DNA of 64,000 nt from positions 44,120-108,119 of the forward strand of contig JAAXCX010000010.1 of NCBI GenBank assembly GCA_013036105.1, written 5' to 3'. A program made the position numbers and the translations under genes. This DNA comes from Vulcanimicrobiota bacterium (GTDB taxonomy: Bacteria; Vulcanimicrobiota; Vulcanimicrobiia; Vulcanimicrobiales; Vulcanimicrobiaceae). The notes beneath the pieces were generated by a model. The model saw only the letters and a program-made list of their open reading frames with translations, made no database searches and was not told the DNA's origin. Below are positions 43,670 through 52,771 of this stretch, one piece after another; the first letter of the stretch is position 1, and each line of letters begins with the position of its first letter.

Positions 43670-44790
43670 TTCGGATCCGCCGCAAAAGCCTACCGGTTTT
43701 CTTGCAAAACAAGACCGGGAAGGATGACGCCAAGTCCGTTTGGATTGGCGGCGACCATCCCATTGTCGTGCAAACCATGACGACGACCGATACGGGTGAC
43801 GCGGACGCGACGCTGGCGCAGATCTACGGTTTAGCGATGGAAGGTGCAGAGGTTGTGCGCGTGACGGTCAAAGATGCGCCCGACGCCGCCGCCATGCCTG
43901 CGATCGTTCAGCGCTCGCCGGTCCCGATCGTCGCGGACATCCATTTCGATCACCGCATGGCATTGGCCGCAATCGAAGCCGGCGTTGCGAAGCTGCGCCT
44001 CAATCCGGGCAACATCCGCGATTACAACAAGACGAAGGAAGTCGTCGAGGCCGCCAAAGCCCGCGGAATTCCGATCCGCATCGGCGTGAACATGGGTTCG
44101 CTGGCGCCCGATCTTGAGAAGATGCTGGGGCACACGCCCGAAGCGATGGTCGAGTCGGCCATGCGGCACGTCCAAATTTTGGAAGATTTGGATCACAAGG
44201 AGATCGTGGTCTCGCTCAAGGCGCATGACGTGATATCCACGGTTGCTGCGTACCGCCTGATGGATAAACGTCTGCGGGAGCGCGATACACCCTACGCCCT
44301 GCATCTGGGGATCACCGAAGCCGGCCTGCTGCGGGACGGCACGATCAAGTCTTCGGTCGGTTTGGGAATTTTGCTGTTCGAAGGCATCGGCGACACAATC
44401 CGCATTTCGCTGGCAGCCGATCCGCTCGAAGAAGTGCCCGCGTGTTGGAGTTTACTCAAAGCGCTTGGCCTGCGCGAAAAAGGTTTTGAGATCACGGCTT
44501 GCCCGTCGTGCGGCCGCGCCGAGATCAGTGTCCTGGAACTGGGCGAAAGCGTCGAGGCGATCGCTAAGGAGTACACGGCGCCTGTGAAGGTCGCCGTGAT
44601 GGGCTGCGTCGTCAACGGTCCCGGCGAATCGAAGATGGCCGACGTCGGCGTAGCCGGCGGAAAAGGCAAAGGCGCGATCTATCGCGCGGGCGAGTTGGTG
44701 GGAACGTTCCCCGAGGATCAACTCCTGGGTGCGTTGCGCGCAGAGATCGAGAAAGTCATCCGCGAAAAGTATCCGGAGCATGCAGTATAA
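43666..44790 (+). CDS. ispG: (E)-4-hydroxy-3-methylbut-2-enyl-diphosphate synthase
   Basis: The 374-residue MEP-pathway enzyme has the TIM-barrel part (VQTMTTTDTGDADATLAQI, RLNPGNIRDYN) and a C-terminal [4Fe-4S] part with cysteines in ACPSCGRAE and GCVVNGPGESKMADVGVAGG. It starts with TTG overlapping the rseP stop. dxr, two genes upstream, belongs to the same pathway. Confidence 0.96.
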   Translation: MIRIRRKSLPVFLQNKTGKDDAKSVWIGGDHPIVVQTMTTTDTGDADATLAQIYGLAMEGAEVVRVTVKDAPDAAAMPAIVQRSPVPIVADIHFDHRMALAAIEAGVAKLRLNPGNIRDYNKTKEVVEAAKARGIPIRIGVNMGSLAPDLEKMLGHTPEAMVESAMRHVQILEDLDHKEIVVSLKAHDVISTVAAYRLMDKRLRERDTPYALHLGITEAGLLRDGTIKSSVGLGILLFEGIGDTIRISLAADPLEEVPACWSLLKALGLREKGFEITACPSCGRAEISVLELGESVEAIAKEYTAPVKVAVMGCVVNGPGESKMADVGVAGGKGKGAIYRAGELVGTFPEDQLLGALRAEIEKVIREKYPEHAV

Positions 44791-45238
44791 AGCGCCGGGC
44801 CTCGCCGCCGTAGCCGTTACGGCGGGGGCTGCCATTGCCGTCTCGTTGGCAATTTCGGTTGCCAAGCCCGTTGAGGTTCGCATCGACGGCCAGCCGATGC
44901 TGACCGACGTCGCCCCGGTGCGGACCGACGCCGAGACCGTTTATGTGCCGTTGCGCCCTCTCAGTGATGCCCTCGGCGCCGAAACGCGTTACGACGCAAA
45001 ATCCGGCGAGATCTTCATGACGCGCGGCGATCAGCTGTTGCACCTGACCATCGGTGACGTACACGCCACGCTCAACGGCATGCCGATGACCATGAAGCAT
45101 GCGCCATTTCGCGTGCGCGGCCGCGCGATGATCGGATTGCGCACCGTGCAGAAAGCCTTCGGCGTGCGGGTAAAGTTCGACAAAGCGACCTCTCGAGTGG
45201 ACGTCGACACGCCCGGAGAAGACGCCGCCGCTCCTTAA
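44780..45238 (+). CDS. Protein with copper-amine-oxidase N-terminal-like domain
   Basis: The 152-residue protein has one N-terminal hydrophobic segment (VAVTAGAAIAVSLAISVA), so it is secreted or membrane-anchored. The remainder is one stalk-like domain: VYVPLRPLSDALGAETRYDA, ATLNGMPMTMKHAPFRVRGR and LRTVQKAFGVRVKF. Such domains bind cell-wall glycan or act as structural modules. ATG 44780 overlaps the ispG end. It has no catalytic part. Its stop shares a TTAA with the permease. Confidence 0.8.
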   Translation: MQYKAPGLAAVAVTAGAAIAVSLAISVAKPVEVRIDGQPMLTDVAPVRTDAETVYVPLRPLSDALGAETRYDAKSGEIFMTRGDQLLHLTIGDVHATLNGMPMTMKHAPFRVRGRAMIGLRTVQKAFGVRVKFDKATSRVDVDTPGEDAAAP

Positions 45239-46755
45239 GTCACCTCTTGCAGACCCTCGGGTTCGATCACCGGTACGACGTTCTCGGGATCCGATTCGCG
45301 GAAGCCGTAGGCGAAGAAGAACAACAAGCCGACGATCAACGCGCCGCCAAACCAAACCCACGTTGCCCGAGATAATCCAAATATCGCTAGGAACAACGAG
45401 CTGACGATGCCCGCCAAGGGGAACCACGGGGAGAACGGTACGCGGAAACTGCGCGGCATATCGGGATTTCGTTTACGCAAATACAGCACACCCGCGCAAA
45501 CAACGGAGAACGCGATCAGCGTTCCGATATTTACCAGGTTCAGGAGATTGACGAGCGGCACGATCAACGCTAGCAGGGCAACCGCGAAGCCAGTGCCGAG
45601 CGTCGTAACGATTGGAGTCTTAAAACGCGGATGCACTTTGGCGATCACGGGCGGCAACATTTTGTCGCGAGCCATAACGTAAAAAATCCGGGATTGTCCG
45701 AGCAGCGATGCTAGTGCGACGCTCGTCGTTCCCGCCAGCACACCGAGTGTGATAATCCAGCTCAGGAGCGGAATATGCAGGGGCGCGAGGGCGTGGACCA
45801 GCGGATTTTTAATTGGCACGTTCTGCCAAGGCCCCGATCCGACCAAGACCAAAGCCGTGGCGCAATATAATACCGTACCGATCGCAAGTGCGCCGATAAC
45901 ACCCAGCGGCACGTCGCGCTGAGGGTTTTTGCACTCCTCGGCGGTCGTCGTCGCAGCATCGAATCCGATGTAGGCGAAGAACACCCACGCCGAGATCGCG
46001 ATGATACCGTACGGCTGAGACGATTCGGCGGCGCCGCCGAAAGGCTGCAGCGCGCCCCAGCCCTTCGGATTAAAGTTGTGAAAATTGAACGCATGTACGA
46101 GAAACATTCCCGCAACGATAAAGACCAGCAGCGCTCCAATTTTTAGGACCACGAAGATGTTGTTCGTCGTTGCCGTTTCACGAATACCGATGGAGAGTAA
46201 AACGCTCAAGAGCAAAATAAAGAGCGCGCTCACCACATCATATTGTGAGTGCAGTAAGTCCCATTGCCAAAACTGCCACCAGGCGCCATGCATGATAAAG
46301 TTTGACTGTTGCGCCCAACCCGGCAACACCATGCCAAGACTTTTTAGAATGTCTTGAATGGCGGCGGAGAACTGTTGCGCCACGGGGGCGGCACTGATGC
46401 CGTATTCAAAAATCAGCGCGAACCCGATAATCCAAGCAAAGAGTTTACCCATAGTCGCATAGGCGTACGTGTACGCGCTTCCGGCGACAGGAACCATGGC
46501 GCCAAGTTCAGCATAACAGAGCGCCGCAAAGAACGATGTCGCGCCCGCCAGTAAATACGAAATAATAACCGCCGGGCCGGCCCCTCGCACGGCGGTTCCC
46601 ACGGTTGTGAAGATGCCGCCGCCGATCATCGTACCGAGGCCGATTGCGACGAGATCTTTTGCCGTGAGCGCGCGGCGCAAGATCCGCCGGGAGCCAAGCT
46701 CGCGCAGTTTGTCGGCGTTCGTTGTTTGGAACAAGCGGTAAACGAACGAGCTCAT
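45235..46755 (-). CDS. APC-family amino acid permease
   Basis: The 506-residue protein has about 12 membrane segments and the APC opening motif KDLVAIGLGTMIGGGIF near residue 40, followed by ISYLLAGATSFFAALCYAEL. It resembles cationic or branched amino acid transporters, but the substrate is open. The start at 46755 overlaps the upstream adenosyltransferase stop (ATGA). A longer frame to 46836 is unsupported. It ends tail to tail with the copper-amine-oxidase-like gene. Confidence 0.9.
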   Translation of the reverse strand: MSSFVYRLFQTTNADKLRELGSRRILRRALTAKDLVAIGLGTMIGGGIFTTVGTAVRGAGPAVIISYLLAGATSFFAALCYAELGAMVPVAGSAYTYAYATMGKLFAWIIGFALIFEYGISAAPVAQQFSAAIQDILKSLGMVLPGWAQQSNFIMHGAWWQFWQWDLLHSQYDVVSALFILLLSVLLSIGIRETATTNNIFVVLKIGALLVFIVAGMFLVHAFNFHNFNPKGWGALQPFGGAAESSQPYGIIAISAWVFFAYIGFDAATTTAEECKNPQRDVPLGVIGALAIGTVLYCATALVLVGSGPWQNVPIKNPLVHALAPLHIPLLSWIITLGVLAGTTSVALASLLGQSRIFYVMARDKMLPPVIAKVHPRFKTPIVTTLGTGFAVALLALIVPLVNLLNLVNIGTLIAFSVVCAGVLYLRKRNPDMPRSFRVPFSPWFPLAGIVSSLFLAIFGLSRATWVWFGGALIVGLLFFFAYGFRESDPENVVPVIEPEGLQEVT

Positions 46756-47357
46756 CGGGCATCCTCCGGCGGCTGTGAGGCGGCGCTCCATTGCGCTTCG
46801 GCGATGCCGGAGCGAGCATTGACCCATCGCGCCCACACGAAGAGCGCATCGGAAAGACGGTTCACGATTCGAATGGTCGCTTCCGAAATCTCCGGTTCCT
46901 TTTCGCGCAGCGTTACCAAGAGCCGTTCCGCGCGCCGGCAGACGGTGCGGGCGAAATGCAAAGCCGCCCCCGCTGGACTGCCTCCCGGAAGAATGAATGT
47001 ATTCAGCGGCTCGAGATCGGCGTCGGCTTCGTCGATCGCGCGCTCCAAGGCGCGCACCTGATCGTCTCCGGCGAGCGCCATTCCGCTCCAGCGCCTTTCA
47101 GCCGGCGTTGCCAGTTCCGCGCCGAGGTCGAAGAGCAGGTTCTGCGTCCATGCCAGCCACGCGTCCAGCCGCGACGCGTTTGCGGTGCCGCTCGCAGTCG
47201 CCAGATGTGCGCGCGCGATCCCGATGGCGCTGGAAAGTTCGTCGAGCGTGCCGTAGGTTTCGATCCGACCGTTATTCTTGGAGACGCGCGCTCCGCCGAC
47301 CAGCCCGGTACTACCCGTATCGCCGGACCGGGTGTAGATGCGCGTACGCTTGGGCAT
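46752..47357 (-). CDS. Cob(I)alamin adenosyltransferase, PduO type
   Basis: The 201-residue protein has the PduO N-terminal motif IYTRSGDTGSTGLVGGARVSK and the C-terminal RTVCRRAERLLV with the ATP-binding arginines. It makes adenosylcobalamin. ATG 47357 begins the conserved block; the open frame extends upstream without homology. No cobalamin riboswitch is visible. queG at 26 kb uses cobalamin too, but not the adenosyl form. Confidence 0.93.
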   Translation of the reverse strand: MPKRTRIYTRSGDTGSTGLVGGARVSKNNGRIETYGTLDELSSAIGIARAHLATASGTANASRLDAWLAWTQNLLFDLGAELATPAERRWSGMALAGDDQVRALERAIDEADADLEPLNTFILPGGSPAGAALHFARTVCRRAERLLVTLREKEPEISEATIRIVNRLSDALFVWARWVNARSGIAEAQWSAASQPPEDAR

Positions 47358-47434
47358 GGTGGTTCTTGCAACGCTCGCGCGCCCCAAGCCTTTCGGGAAC
47401 GGAACCGGCCGCCGATGGCGAACGTAATGGCAGT

Positions 47435-48625
47435 ATGAGCAACAGGATTGAACGCCGCGAGTTTCTGGCAGCTTGCGCAGCAGTTTCAGCGACGGCCTCC
47501 TTGGGCGGGATCGCATATGCGCAACAATCGGGCTTCGTGCCCGCCAACATCCAGCTCGATGCATCGCCCTCGGGCCGGCGCATGCTCGCTGAGTTCATGG
47601 GCTTAAGTTTCGAAGCGTCGCTCGTACCAGGCGGCGCGTTCTTTAGCAGCTCGAACCGAACGCTGATCGACTACGTCCGCGGTTTGGGCAGCCGCGGGAT
47701 CTTACAGTTCGGCGGACCGAATCTCGATGCAACGACATACGCGCAGGCGGATCTCGCGAATCTTGCGCAATTCTTGGACGCGGTGGGCTGGCGCGCGATC
47801 CTCGGGCTGAGTTTGAGCGCGCCGGCATTCGGCGTGGCCGATCAAGCTTCGAAAGCCAGTCAAGCTTTGGGCGAAAGGCTGCTGGCATTCGAGCTGGGAA
47901 GCGCTCCCGACCGGCTCTTTAAAGATTACGGTGCGTTTTTGACGGCATTTCGCACCCGCGTCTCTTCGATAAGCGCGAACGACCCGGCCGCAATGTACTC
48001 AGGACCCGCGACCGCGACGCGCCCCGACTGGGCGTCCCGGTTCGGGCAAGACGAGCGTCCCCAACTGGTCATGATCACGCAGCAGTATCGCCACACCGGC
48101 GGTGAAGCGGCGCTGCGAAATGGCGTGCGCGATCTGCCGAAGTCGGCCAGCCTGACCGATTTGCCGTACCGGATCGAACAGATCATCTCCGATACGAACA
48201 ACATGGCTAATGCGCTCTGGGCGCTCGACTTTGGATTGGAACTGGCGGCCAGCGGCGCCGACGGCGCCAATTTCCACGACGACGCCGACGCACAGCGCGG
48301 ACCGCTCTATCAAGCGCTCCTCCTGCTCAAAGAATCGGTCGATGCGCGGTTCGTGACGCGACAGCTGCAGACCACGAACAACAACTTCACTGCATTCGCA
48401 CTCGAACGCGATGACGGAACCCGCGTCGTTACGCTCATCAATCGCGATTCCAATATCGGCGCGACGGTTAACCTGAACGCCGCGCGGCCCGCGCGCAATC
48501 CGCGCGTTCGTCGCCTGACCGCCTTGAGCATGGATACGACGCAGGTCAACGTTGTGGATTGGCAGGAGGCGAACCCCGCAGCGCTCGACGTCCCACCCGC
48601 ATCGGCGGCAGTGATCACGCTCTGA
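47435..48625 (+). CDS. Exported GH79-like (heparanase/glucuronidase-like) protein, catalytic residues altered
   Basis: The 396-residue protein has a twin-arginine-like leader (RREFLAACAAVSATASLGG). The fold pattern suggests glycoside hydrolase family 79: ALWALDFGLELAASGADGANFHDD is the typical core. At the expected acid/base site (FE-G-NEP), the sequence reads AFELGSAPDRLF, with Asn-Glu replaced by Ser-Ala. The usual nucleophile loop is shortened around YRIEQIISDTNN. It is probably a non-catalytic relative or a divergent enzyme. Confidence 0.65.
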   Translation: MSNRIERREFLAACAAVSATASLGGIAYAQQSGFVPANIQLDASPSGRRMLAEFMGLSFEASLVPGGAFFSSSNRTLIDYVRGLGSRGILQFGGPNLDATTYAQADLANLAQFLDAVGWRAILGLSLSAPAFGVADQASKASQALGERLLAFELGSAPDRLFKDYGAFLTAFRTRVSSISANDPAAMYSGPATATRPDWASRFGQDERPQLVMITQQYRHTGGEAALRNGVRDLPKSASLTDLPYRIEQIISDTNNMANALWALDFGLELAASGADGANFHDDADAQRGPLYQALLLLKESVDARFVTRQLQTTNNNFTAFALERDDGTRVVTLINRDSNIGATVNLNAARPARNPRVRRLTALSMDTTQVNVVDWQEANPAALDVPPASAAVITL

Positions 48626-50088
48626 TGGCCGAACCTCCCGCGCAGGAACCGCTGGTCAAAGAGATCCCGCCCAAAGGCGCGGATCTTTCTGCATGGTACA
48701 CCGCAGTCTGCATAAAGGCGGAGCTCGTTTCATACGCGCCCGTGCGCGGCTGCGTCGTGCTCCGTCCTTACGGCTTCGGCATGTGGGAAAATCTGCAGCG
48801 CGAGCTGGACATGCGTTTCAAAGATACGGGGCATGAAAACGCGTATTTCCCGCTCCTCATTCCCGAAAGCTTGCTCGTTCGCGAAGCCGAGCATGTTGAA
48901 GGTTTCGCGCCCGAAGTTGCTTGGGTGACGCAAGGCGGCCAGGAGAAACTCGAAGAGCGGTTGGCGATTCGTCCCACCTCGGAAGTTATCATCGGCGTCA
49001 TGTACGCTAAGTGGATCCAATCCCACCGCGACTTGCCGGTGCTGATCAATCAATGGTGCAACGTCGTCCGGTGGGAAAAAGCCACGCGCCCGTTTTTGCG
49101 TACCATGGAGTTTCTCTGGCAAGAGGGACACACCGCGCACGCAACGGCTGAAGAGGCGCGAGCGGAGACCGAGCAGATGCTCGAAGTTTACCGGGACTTC
49201 GCCGAGAACGTCGCCGCAATTCCCGTCTATGCCGGCCGCAAGAGCGCAAGTGAGCGGTTTCCGGGAGCGCTGGAAACCTTTTCGATCGAAGCGCTGATGC
49301 CCGACGGGAAGGCCCTACAGTCCGGCACCTCGCACGACCTCGGCCAGAATTTCAGCCGCGCGTACGAGATTACGTTTTCCGACGCCGACCAACAGCTCAA
49401 ACACGTCTATACGACGTCGTGGGGAATCTCGTGGCGGATGCTGGGAGCGGTGATCATGGTGCACGGTGACGATCGCGGATTGCGCATTCCGCCGAAACTC
49501 GCTCCCCTCGAAGCCGTCATCGTGCCGATCGTTAAAGGCGAAGAGCGCGCTCCTTTGGAGAAAGCGCGCGAACTCGGCAAGACTCTGCGCGCAGCGGGCT
49601 TTCGCGTGCGGGTAGACGATCGCGATCGCTCGCCCGGATTCAAGTACAGCGACTGGGAGATGCGGGGTGTCCCGGTGCGAATCGAGATCGGCCCGCGCGA
49701 TCTTGAGGCGGGCTCCGTCTCGCTCGTGCGGCGCGACAAGCAAAAAGGTGAAGAAGGCTCGCGAGTGCCGGTGACGTTCGAGGCGTTGAGCGCGACTTTG
49801 CGCGAGCAACTGACGTCGATTCAATCATCGCTTTTTGCGCAAGCAAAAACGTTTCTCCAAAGCCACACATTTGCGCCGACGGATCGCGCTACGTTCTTGG
49901 AAGAATGCAAGAATCGCGCCGGCATGGTCGACATTCCGTGGTGTAGCCGCCCGCAATGCGAAGCCGGCGTCAAGGACCAAACGTCGGCGACGACGCGCGT
50001 GATGCGGGAATTACAGCAGCCCGGCGCGCTCTGCGTCGCCTGCGGCGAGCCCGCCGTGGTTAACGCGTATTTTGCTCAAAGTTATTAG
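48625..50088 (+). CDS. proS: Prolyl-tRNA synthetase, archaeal/eukaryotic-type (ProS type 3)
   Basis: The 487-residue class II synthetase has motif 2 FLRTMEFLWQEGHTAHAT, motif 3 HGDDRGLRIPPKLAP, an anticodon-binding domain (VRVDDRDRSPGFKYSDWE) and a C-terminal zinc-like domain with cysteines (PWCSRPQCEAGV and LCVACGEPA). It lacks the editing insertion of bacterial-type ProRS, so it belongs to the shorter archaeal-like form. ATG overlaps the GH79 stop. Confidence 0.94.
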   Translation: MAEPPAQEPLVKEIPPKGADLSAWYTAVCIKAELVSYAPVRGCVVLRPYGFGMWENLQRELDMRFKDTGHENAYFPLLIPESLLVREAEHVEGFAPEVAWVTQGGQEKLEERLAIRPTSEVIIGVMYAKWIQSHRDLPVLINQWCNVVRWEKATRPFLRTMEFLWQEGHTAHATAEEARAETEQMLEVYRDFAENVAAIPVYAGRKSASERFPGALETFSIEALMPDGKALQSGTSHDLGQNFSRAYEITFSDADQQLKHVYTTSWGISWRMLGAVIMVHGDDRGLRIPPKLAPLEAVIVPIVKGEERAPLEKARELGKTLRAAGFRVRVDDRDRSPGFKYSDWEMRGVPVRIEIGPRDLEAGSVSLVRRDKQKGEEGSRVPVTFEALSATLREQLTSIQSSLFAQAKTFLQSHTFAPTDRATFLEECKNRAGMVDIPWCSRPQCEAGVKDQTSATTRVMRELQQPGALCVACGEPAVVNAYFAQSY

Positions 50089-50587
50089 CGCGCTCGTTCT
50101 GCTCGCGCAGCTCTTTCCGACCGCGCCGCGCGGAGTCGATCGGCTGGACGCAAGCGCGCGCGCTTCCGGCAACCGCAAGGATTTGGCGGTAAGGATCGGC
50201 CGCGCGCTCTTTCACACGCAGTGGCCCGCGCAGGTTCTCAACGTTTATGCGGACGGCTTCGGCGGTCACGAGGTCGCCGGCTTGCGCGTCTCGGGCGAGC
50301 ATTTCCATAGCGCGCTCTCGCGTGATCAGTTTGTCAACGAGATCGCCTCTCTCGTGCGCGTATCCTTTGCGGCCGCTCCGGTGGAGGAGGTGGACGTTTG
50401 GGCGAGCGTGCCGCTCCGGGTGGGGAAGGATGTCGTTGTGGCAGGCGACCTCGCAAAGCCCACCGCTCGCGCAGTTTTCACGGTGAGCGTTCGCCGCGGA
50501 GAACGCATGGACGCGTTCGTGCGGCGGATGCGCGCGGGTCGCGGCGTCTATTGGGACCAGGAGTGGGCCCGTACAACTTTAAAGTGA
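50072..50587 (+). CDS. Exported protein of unknown function
   Basis: The 171-residue protein starts with a TTG and a hydrophobic signal-like segment (VISALVLLAQLFPTAPRGV). It overlaps proS by 17 nt. The mature part contains RIGRALFHTQWPAQVLNVYA and a beta-rich middle, without recognisable motifs. It is 10 nt ahead of the M16 protease gene, suggesting a shared transcript. Confidence 0.62.
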   Translation: MLKVISALVLLAQLFPTAPRGVDRLDASARASGNRKDLAVRIGRALFHTQWPAQVLNVYADGFGGHEVAGLRVSGEHFHSALSRDQFVNEIASLVRVSFAAAPVEEVDVWASVPLRVGKDVVVAGDLAKPTARAVFTVSVRRGERMDAFVRRMRAGRGVYWDQEWARTTLK

Positions 50588-50597
50588 GGAGGCTCTA

Positions 50598-51854
50598 GTG
50601 TACCGTAAGAGCCTGCTCTCCAACGGCGTCCGGGTCATCAGCGAATCGATGCCGGGCTTTCGTTCCGCCTCGATCGGCATCTGGGCTGACGTCGGTTCCG
50701 CCGTCGAGCAGCCTCAGCTGCGCGGCGTTTCGCATTTGGTCGAGCATATGCTTTTTAAGGGAACGCAGCGCCGTACGGCGCGCGAGATCGCCGAAGAGAT
50801 GGATGGCGTCGGCGGAAATCTGAACGCCTTCACCGATAAAGAAGCGACCTGCTACTATGCCAAGGTCATGGACGTCCACCTGCCGCTCGCGGTCGACGTG
50901 CTCTCCGATATGTTTTTGAATTCGCGCTTCGACCCGTCGGAGCTTGCCAAAGAGCAAAAGGTCGTTCTGGAAGAGATCAAGATGTACGACGACTCTCCGG
51001 ACGAGCTCATCCACGATCTCTTCATTCAAACGATGTGGCGCGGAAGCAACCTTGGTTCGCCGACCATCGGCTTTGCGGACACGGTAACGAAACTGACGCA
51101 AGATGATTTACGGCAGCACATGAAGCGGCATTACGCACCGAATTCAGTGGTCGTGGCCGCGGCGGGCAACGTCGACCACGACGCGCTCGTCGATATGCTC
51201 GCGCGTGCGCTCGCGCCGTTCACGGGGACGTGTGCGCTGCCGGTGCCGGAAAATCCGCCGCCGACGCCGGCATCGTTATTCCGGCCCAAAGACAGTGAAC
51301 AGGCTTACGTCGTGCTGGGCACGACCGGACTATCCGTGCGAGACGAGCGCCGTTACGTACTCTCGGTACTCGACACGATCCTCGGCGGCGGCATGTCGAG
51401 CCGCCTGTTTCAAGAGATTCGGGAGAAGCGCGGGCTCGTCTACACGGTGTACTCTTTCCAAGCCGCCTATCGCGGAGCCGGACTCTTCGCAGTCTATGCC
51501 GGAACGTCGCCGCAAACCGTCGGGGAATGCGTCGCGGTCATCGGCGACCAGTTCGCGCAGATAAAACAAACGCCGGTCGGCGCCGCCGAGCTGCAGCTGG
51601 CGAAAGAACATATTAAAGGAAGTCTCTCGCTTTCGCTCGAGAGCACGTCCGGCCGGATGATCCGGCTCGGCCGCAGCGAGTTTTCGCTAGGCCGCGATCT
51701 TCCGATCGACGAGATTGTGGCCAAGGTCGAGGCGGTCACCGCTCCCGAGATCCAAGAGCTGGCGCAAGAGCTGTTGCGCGAAGAAAATCTTGGCCTCTGC
51801 GTTCTAGGTCCGGTCGACGAATCGTCCGTCGCATGGAATCGCAGCGCTGCTTAG
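50598..51854 (+). CDS. M16 processing protease (single-chain, cytoplasmic type)
   Basis: The 418-residue protein has the zinc motif VSHLVEHMLFKG (HxxEH near 50-54), the downstream glutamate in EQKVVLEEIKMYDD, and the inactive-half motif GGGMSSRLFQEIREKRGLVY. There is no signal peptide, so it acts inside the cell, unlike the secreted M16 protein at 4.4-7.0 kb. It starts with GTG, and GAGGAGG precedes it. Confidence 0.92.
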   Translation: MYRKSLLSNGVRVISESMPGFRSASIGIWADVGSAVEQPQLRGVSHLVEHMLFKGTQRRTAREIAEEMDGVGGNLNAFTDKEATCYYAKVMDVHLPLAVDVLSDMFLNSRFDPSELAKEQKVVLEEIKMYDDSPDELIHDLFIQTMWRGSNLGSPTIGFADTVTKLTQDDLRQHMKRHYAPNSVVVAAAGNVDHDALVDMLARALAPFTGTCALPVPENPPPTPASLFRPKDSEQAYVVLGTTGLSVRDERRYVLSVLDTILGGGMSSRLFQEIREKRGLVYTVYSFQAAYRGAGLFAVYAGTSPQTVGECVAVIGDQFAQIKQTPVGAAELQLAKEHIKGSLSLSLESTSGRMIRLGRSEFSLGRDLPIDEIVAKVEAVTAPEIQELAQELLREENLGLCVLGPVDESSVAWNRSAA

Positions 51855-51933
51855 TCACGCCGCTCCGGCGCTGATACCGTTTTGGTCCTGGCAGCTCGTT
51901 ATCGCGCTCCTCGTCAACATCGCCGTTCAGGCG

Positions 51934-52755
51934 ATGACGATGGGAGCATATGCGGCCCGCCTAGCGGGTGTGCGAACCGGGCGAATCGCAACGTCGATCT
52001 CGCTCTTCAACCTGTTCATGACCGCAAGCCGGTTGGCAACGCTGGTCTATACGCTGATGCTCGGCCCGCTTTCAGATCGCGCCGGGAATGCCGTGCGTAC
52101 GCTGCTCAGCCAGGCTCGCGGAGGCGCCTCGTTTGCCTGGCCGCGGATCTGGGAGATTCAGCATGTTTTCGAGCTGCAGCTGCGGCTGATCATCATCGCG
52201 GGCATGGTGGGCACGGTTGTGGGATCGCTCTTGTTGCCGATGTTCACGTTCATGTACGTCCGCGGCGTGCGTTCGTTCGAGCGGACGAAGTCGCTGCCGC
52301 ATTCTTTAGCGCGGCTTTTTTACCCGCGCGTGATGCTGGAAGTTCTGCGGCAGATGCGCGTACCGCACTACCGCGAAATCTTCGGCTTCTCTACGCGCAA
52401 CATTCCGGCGAGGCTCCTGATCTTCAACGTCGTGGTCACCGCGGTCTACGCCATCGGCGTGGTCGCCGCATATTATGCGAGCGTGCTCGACGTAAACGTA
52501 GCGCGCACGGCTATCGGCATCTCGGGGATCATCAACGGGATCGGGACGGTCGCCTTTACGTTCTTCGTGGATCCGACGTCTTCGATCATCGTCGACGAAG
52601 CGGTCAAAGGCGAGCGTCCGGAGTCAGAAGTCAAAGCGATGGTTTTTTACCTTGCTCTTACGGCCGTCGCCGGCTGGGTGCTCTCCCAAGTCTTGCTCGC
52701 GCCGGCAGCGTGGATCATCGCGGCTGTCGCGCATCTGGTCAATCACGGCCGCTAG
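51934..52755 (+). CDS. amj: Lipid II flippase Amj family protein
   Basis: The 273-residue polytopic protein has GAYAARLAGVRTGRIATSISL, close to the Amj (DUF2837) start. About six membrane segments follow, ending with MVFYLALTAVAGWVLSQVL. Amj can replace MurJ in flipping lipid II. The first ATG at 51934 cuts off the beginning of the first membrane helix. The frame upstream (LIPFWSWQLVIALLVNIAV) has only CTG or ATA candidates, so a non-standard start near 51847-51871 is plausible. Confidence 0.8.
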   Translation: MTMGAYAARLAGVRTGRIATSISLFNLFMTASRLATLVYTLMLGPLSDRAGNAVRTLLSQARGGASFAWPRIWEIQHVFELQLRLIIIAGMVGTVVGSLLLPMFTFMYVRGVRSFERTKSLPHSLARLFYPRVMLEVLRQMRVPHYREIFGFSTRNIPARLLIFNVVVTAVYAIGVVAAYYASVLDVNVARTAIGISGIINGIGTVAFTFFVDPTSSIIVDEAVKGERPESEVKAMVFYLALTAVAGWVLSQVLLAPAAWIIAAVAHLVNHGR

Positions 52756-52771
52756 CAGGGCGTGGGCTTTC

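Noticed and set aside
46756..46836. Upstream extension of the amino-acid permease
   Set aside because: It would read through the end of the adenosyltransferase gene and has no hydrophobic or family character; ATG 46755 fits better.
47358..47434. Possible cobalamin riboswitch ahead of the adenosyltransferase
   Set aside because: The 77-bp spacer has no B12-box-like sequence and is too short.
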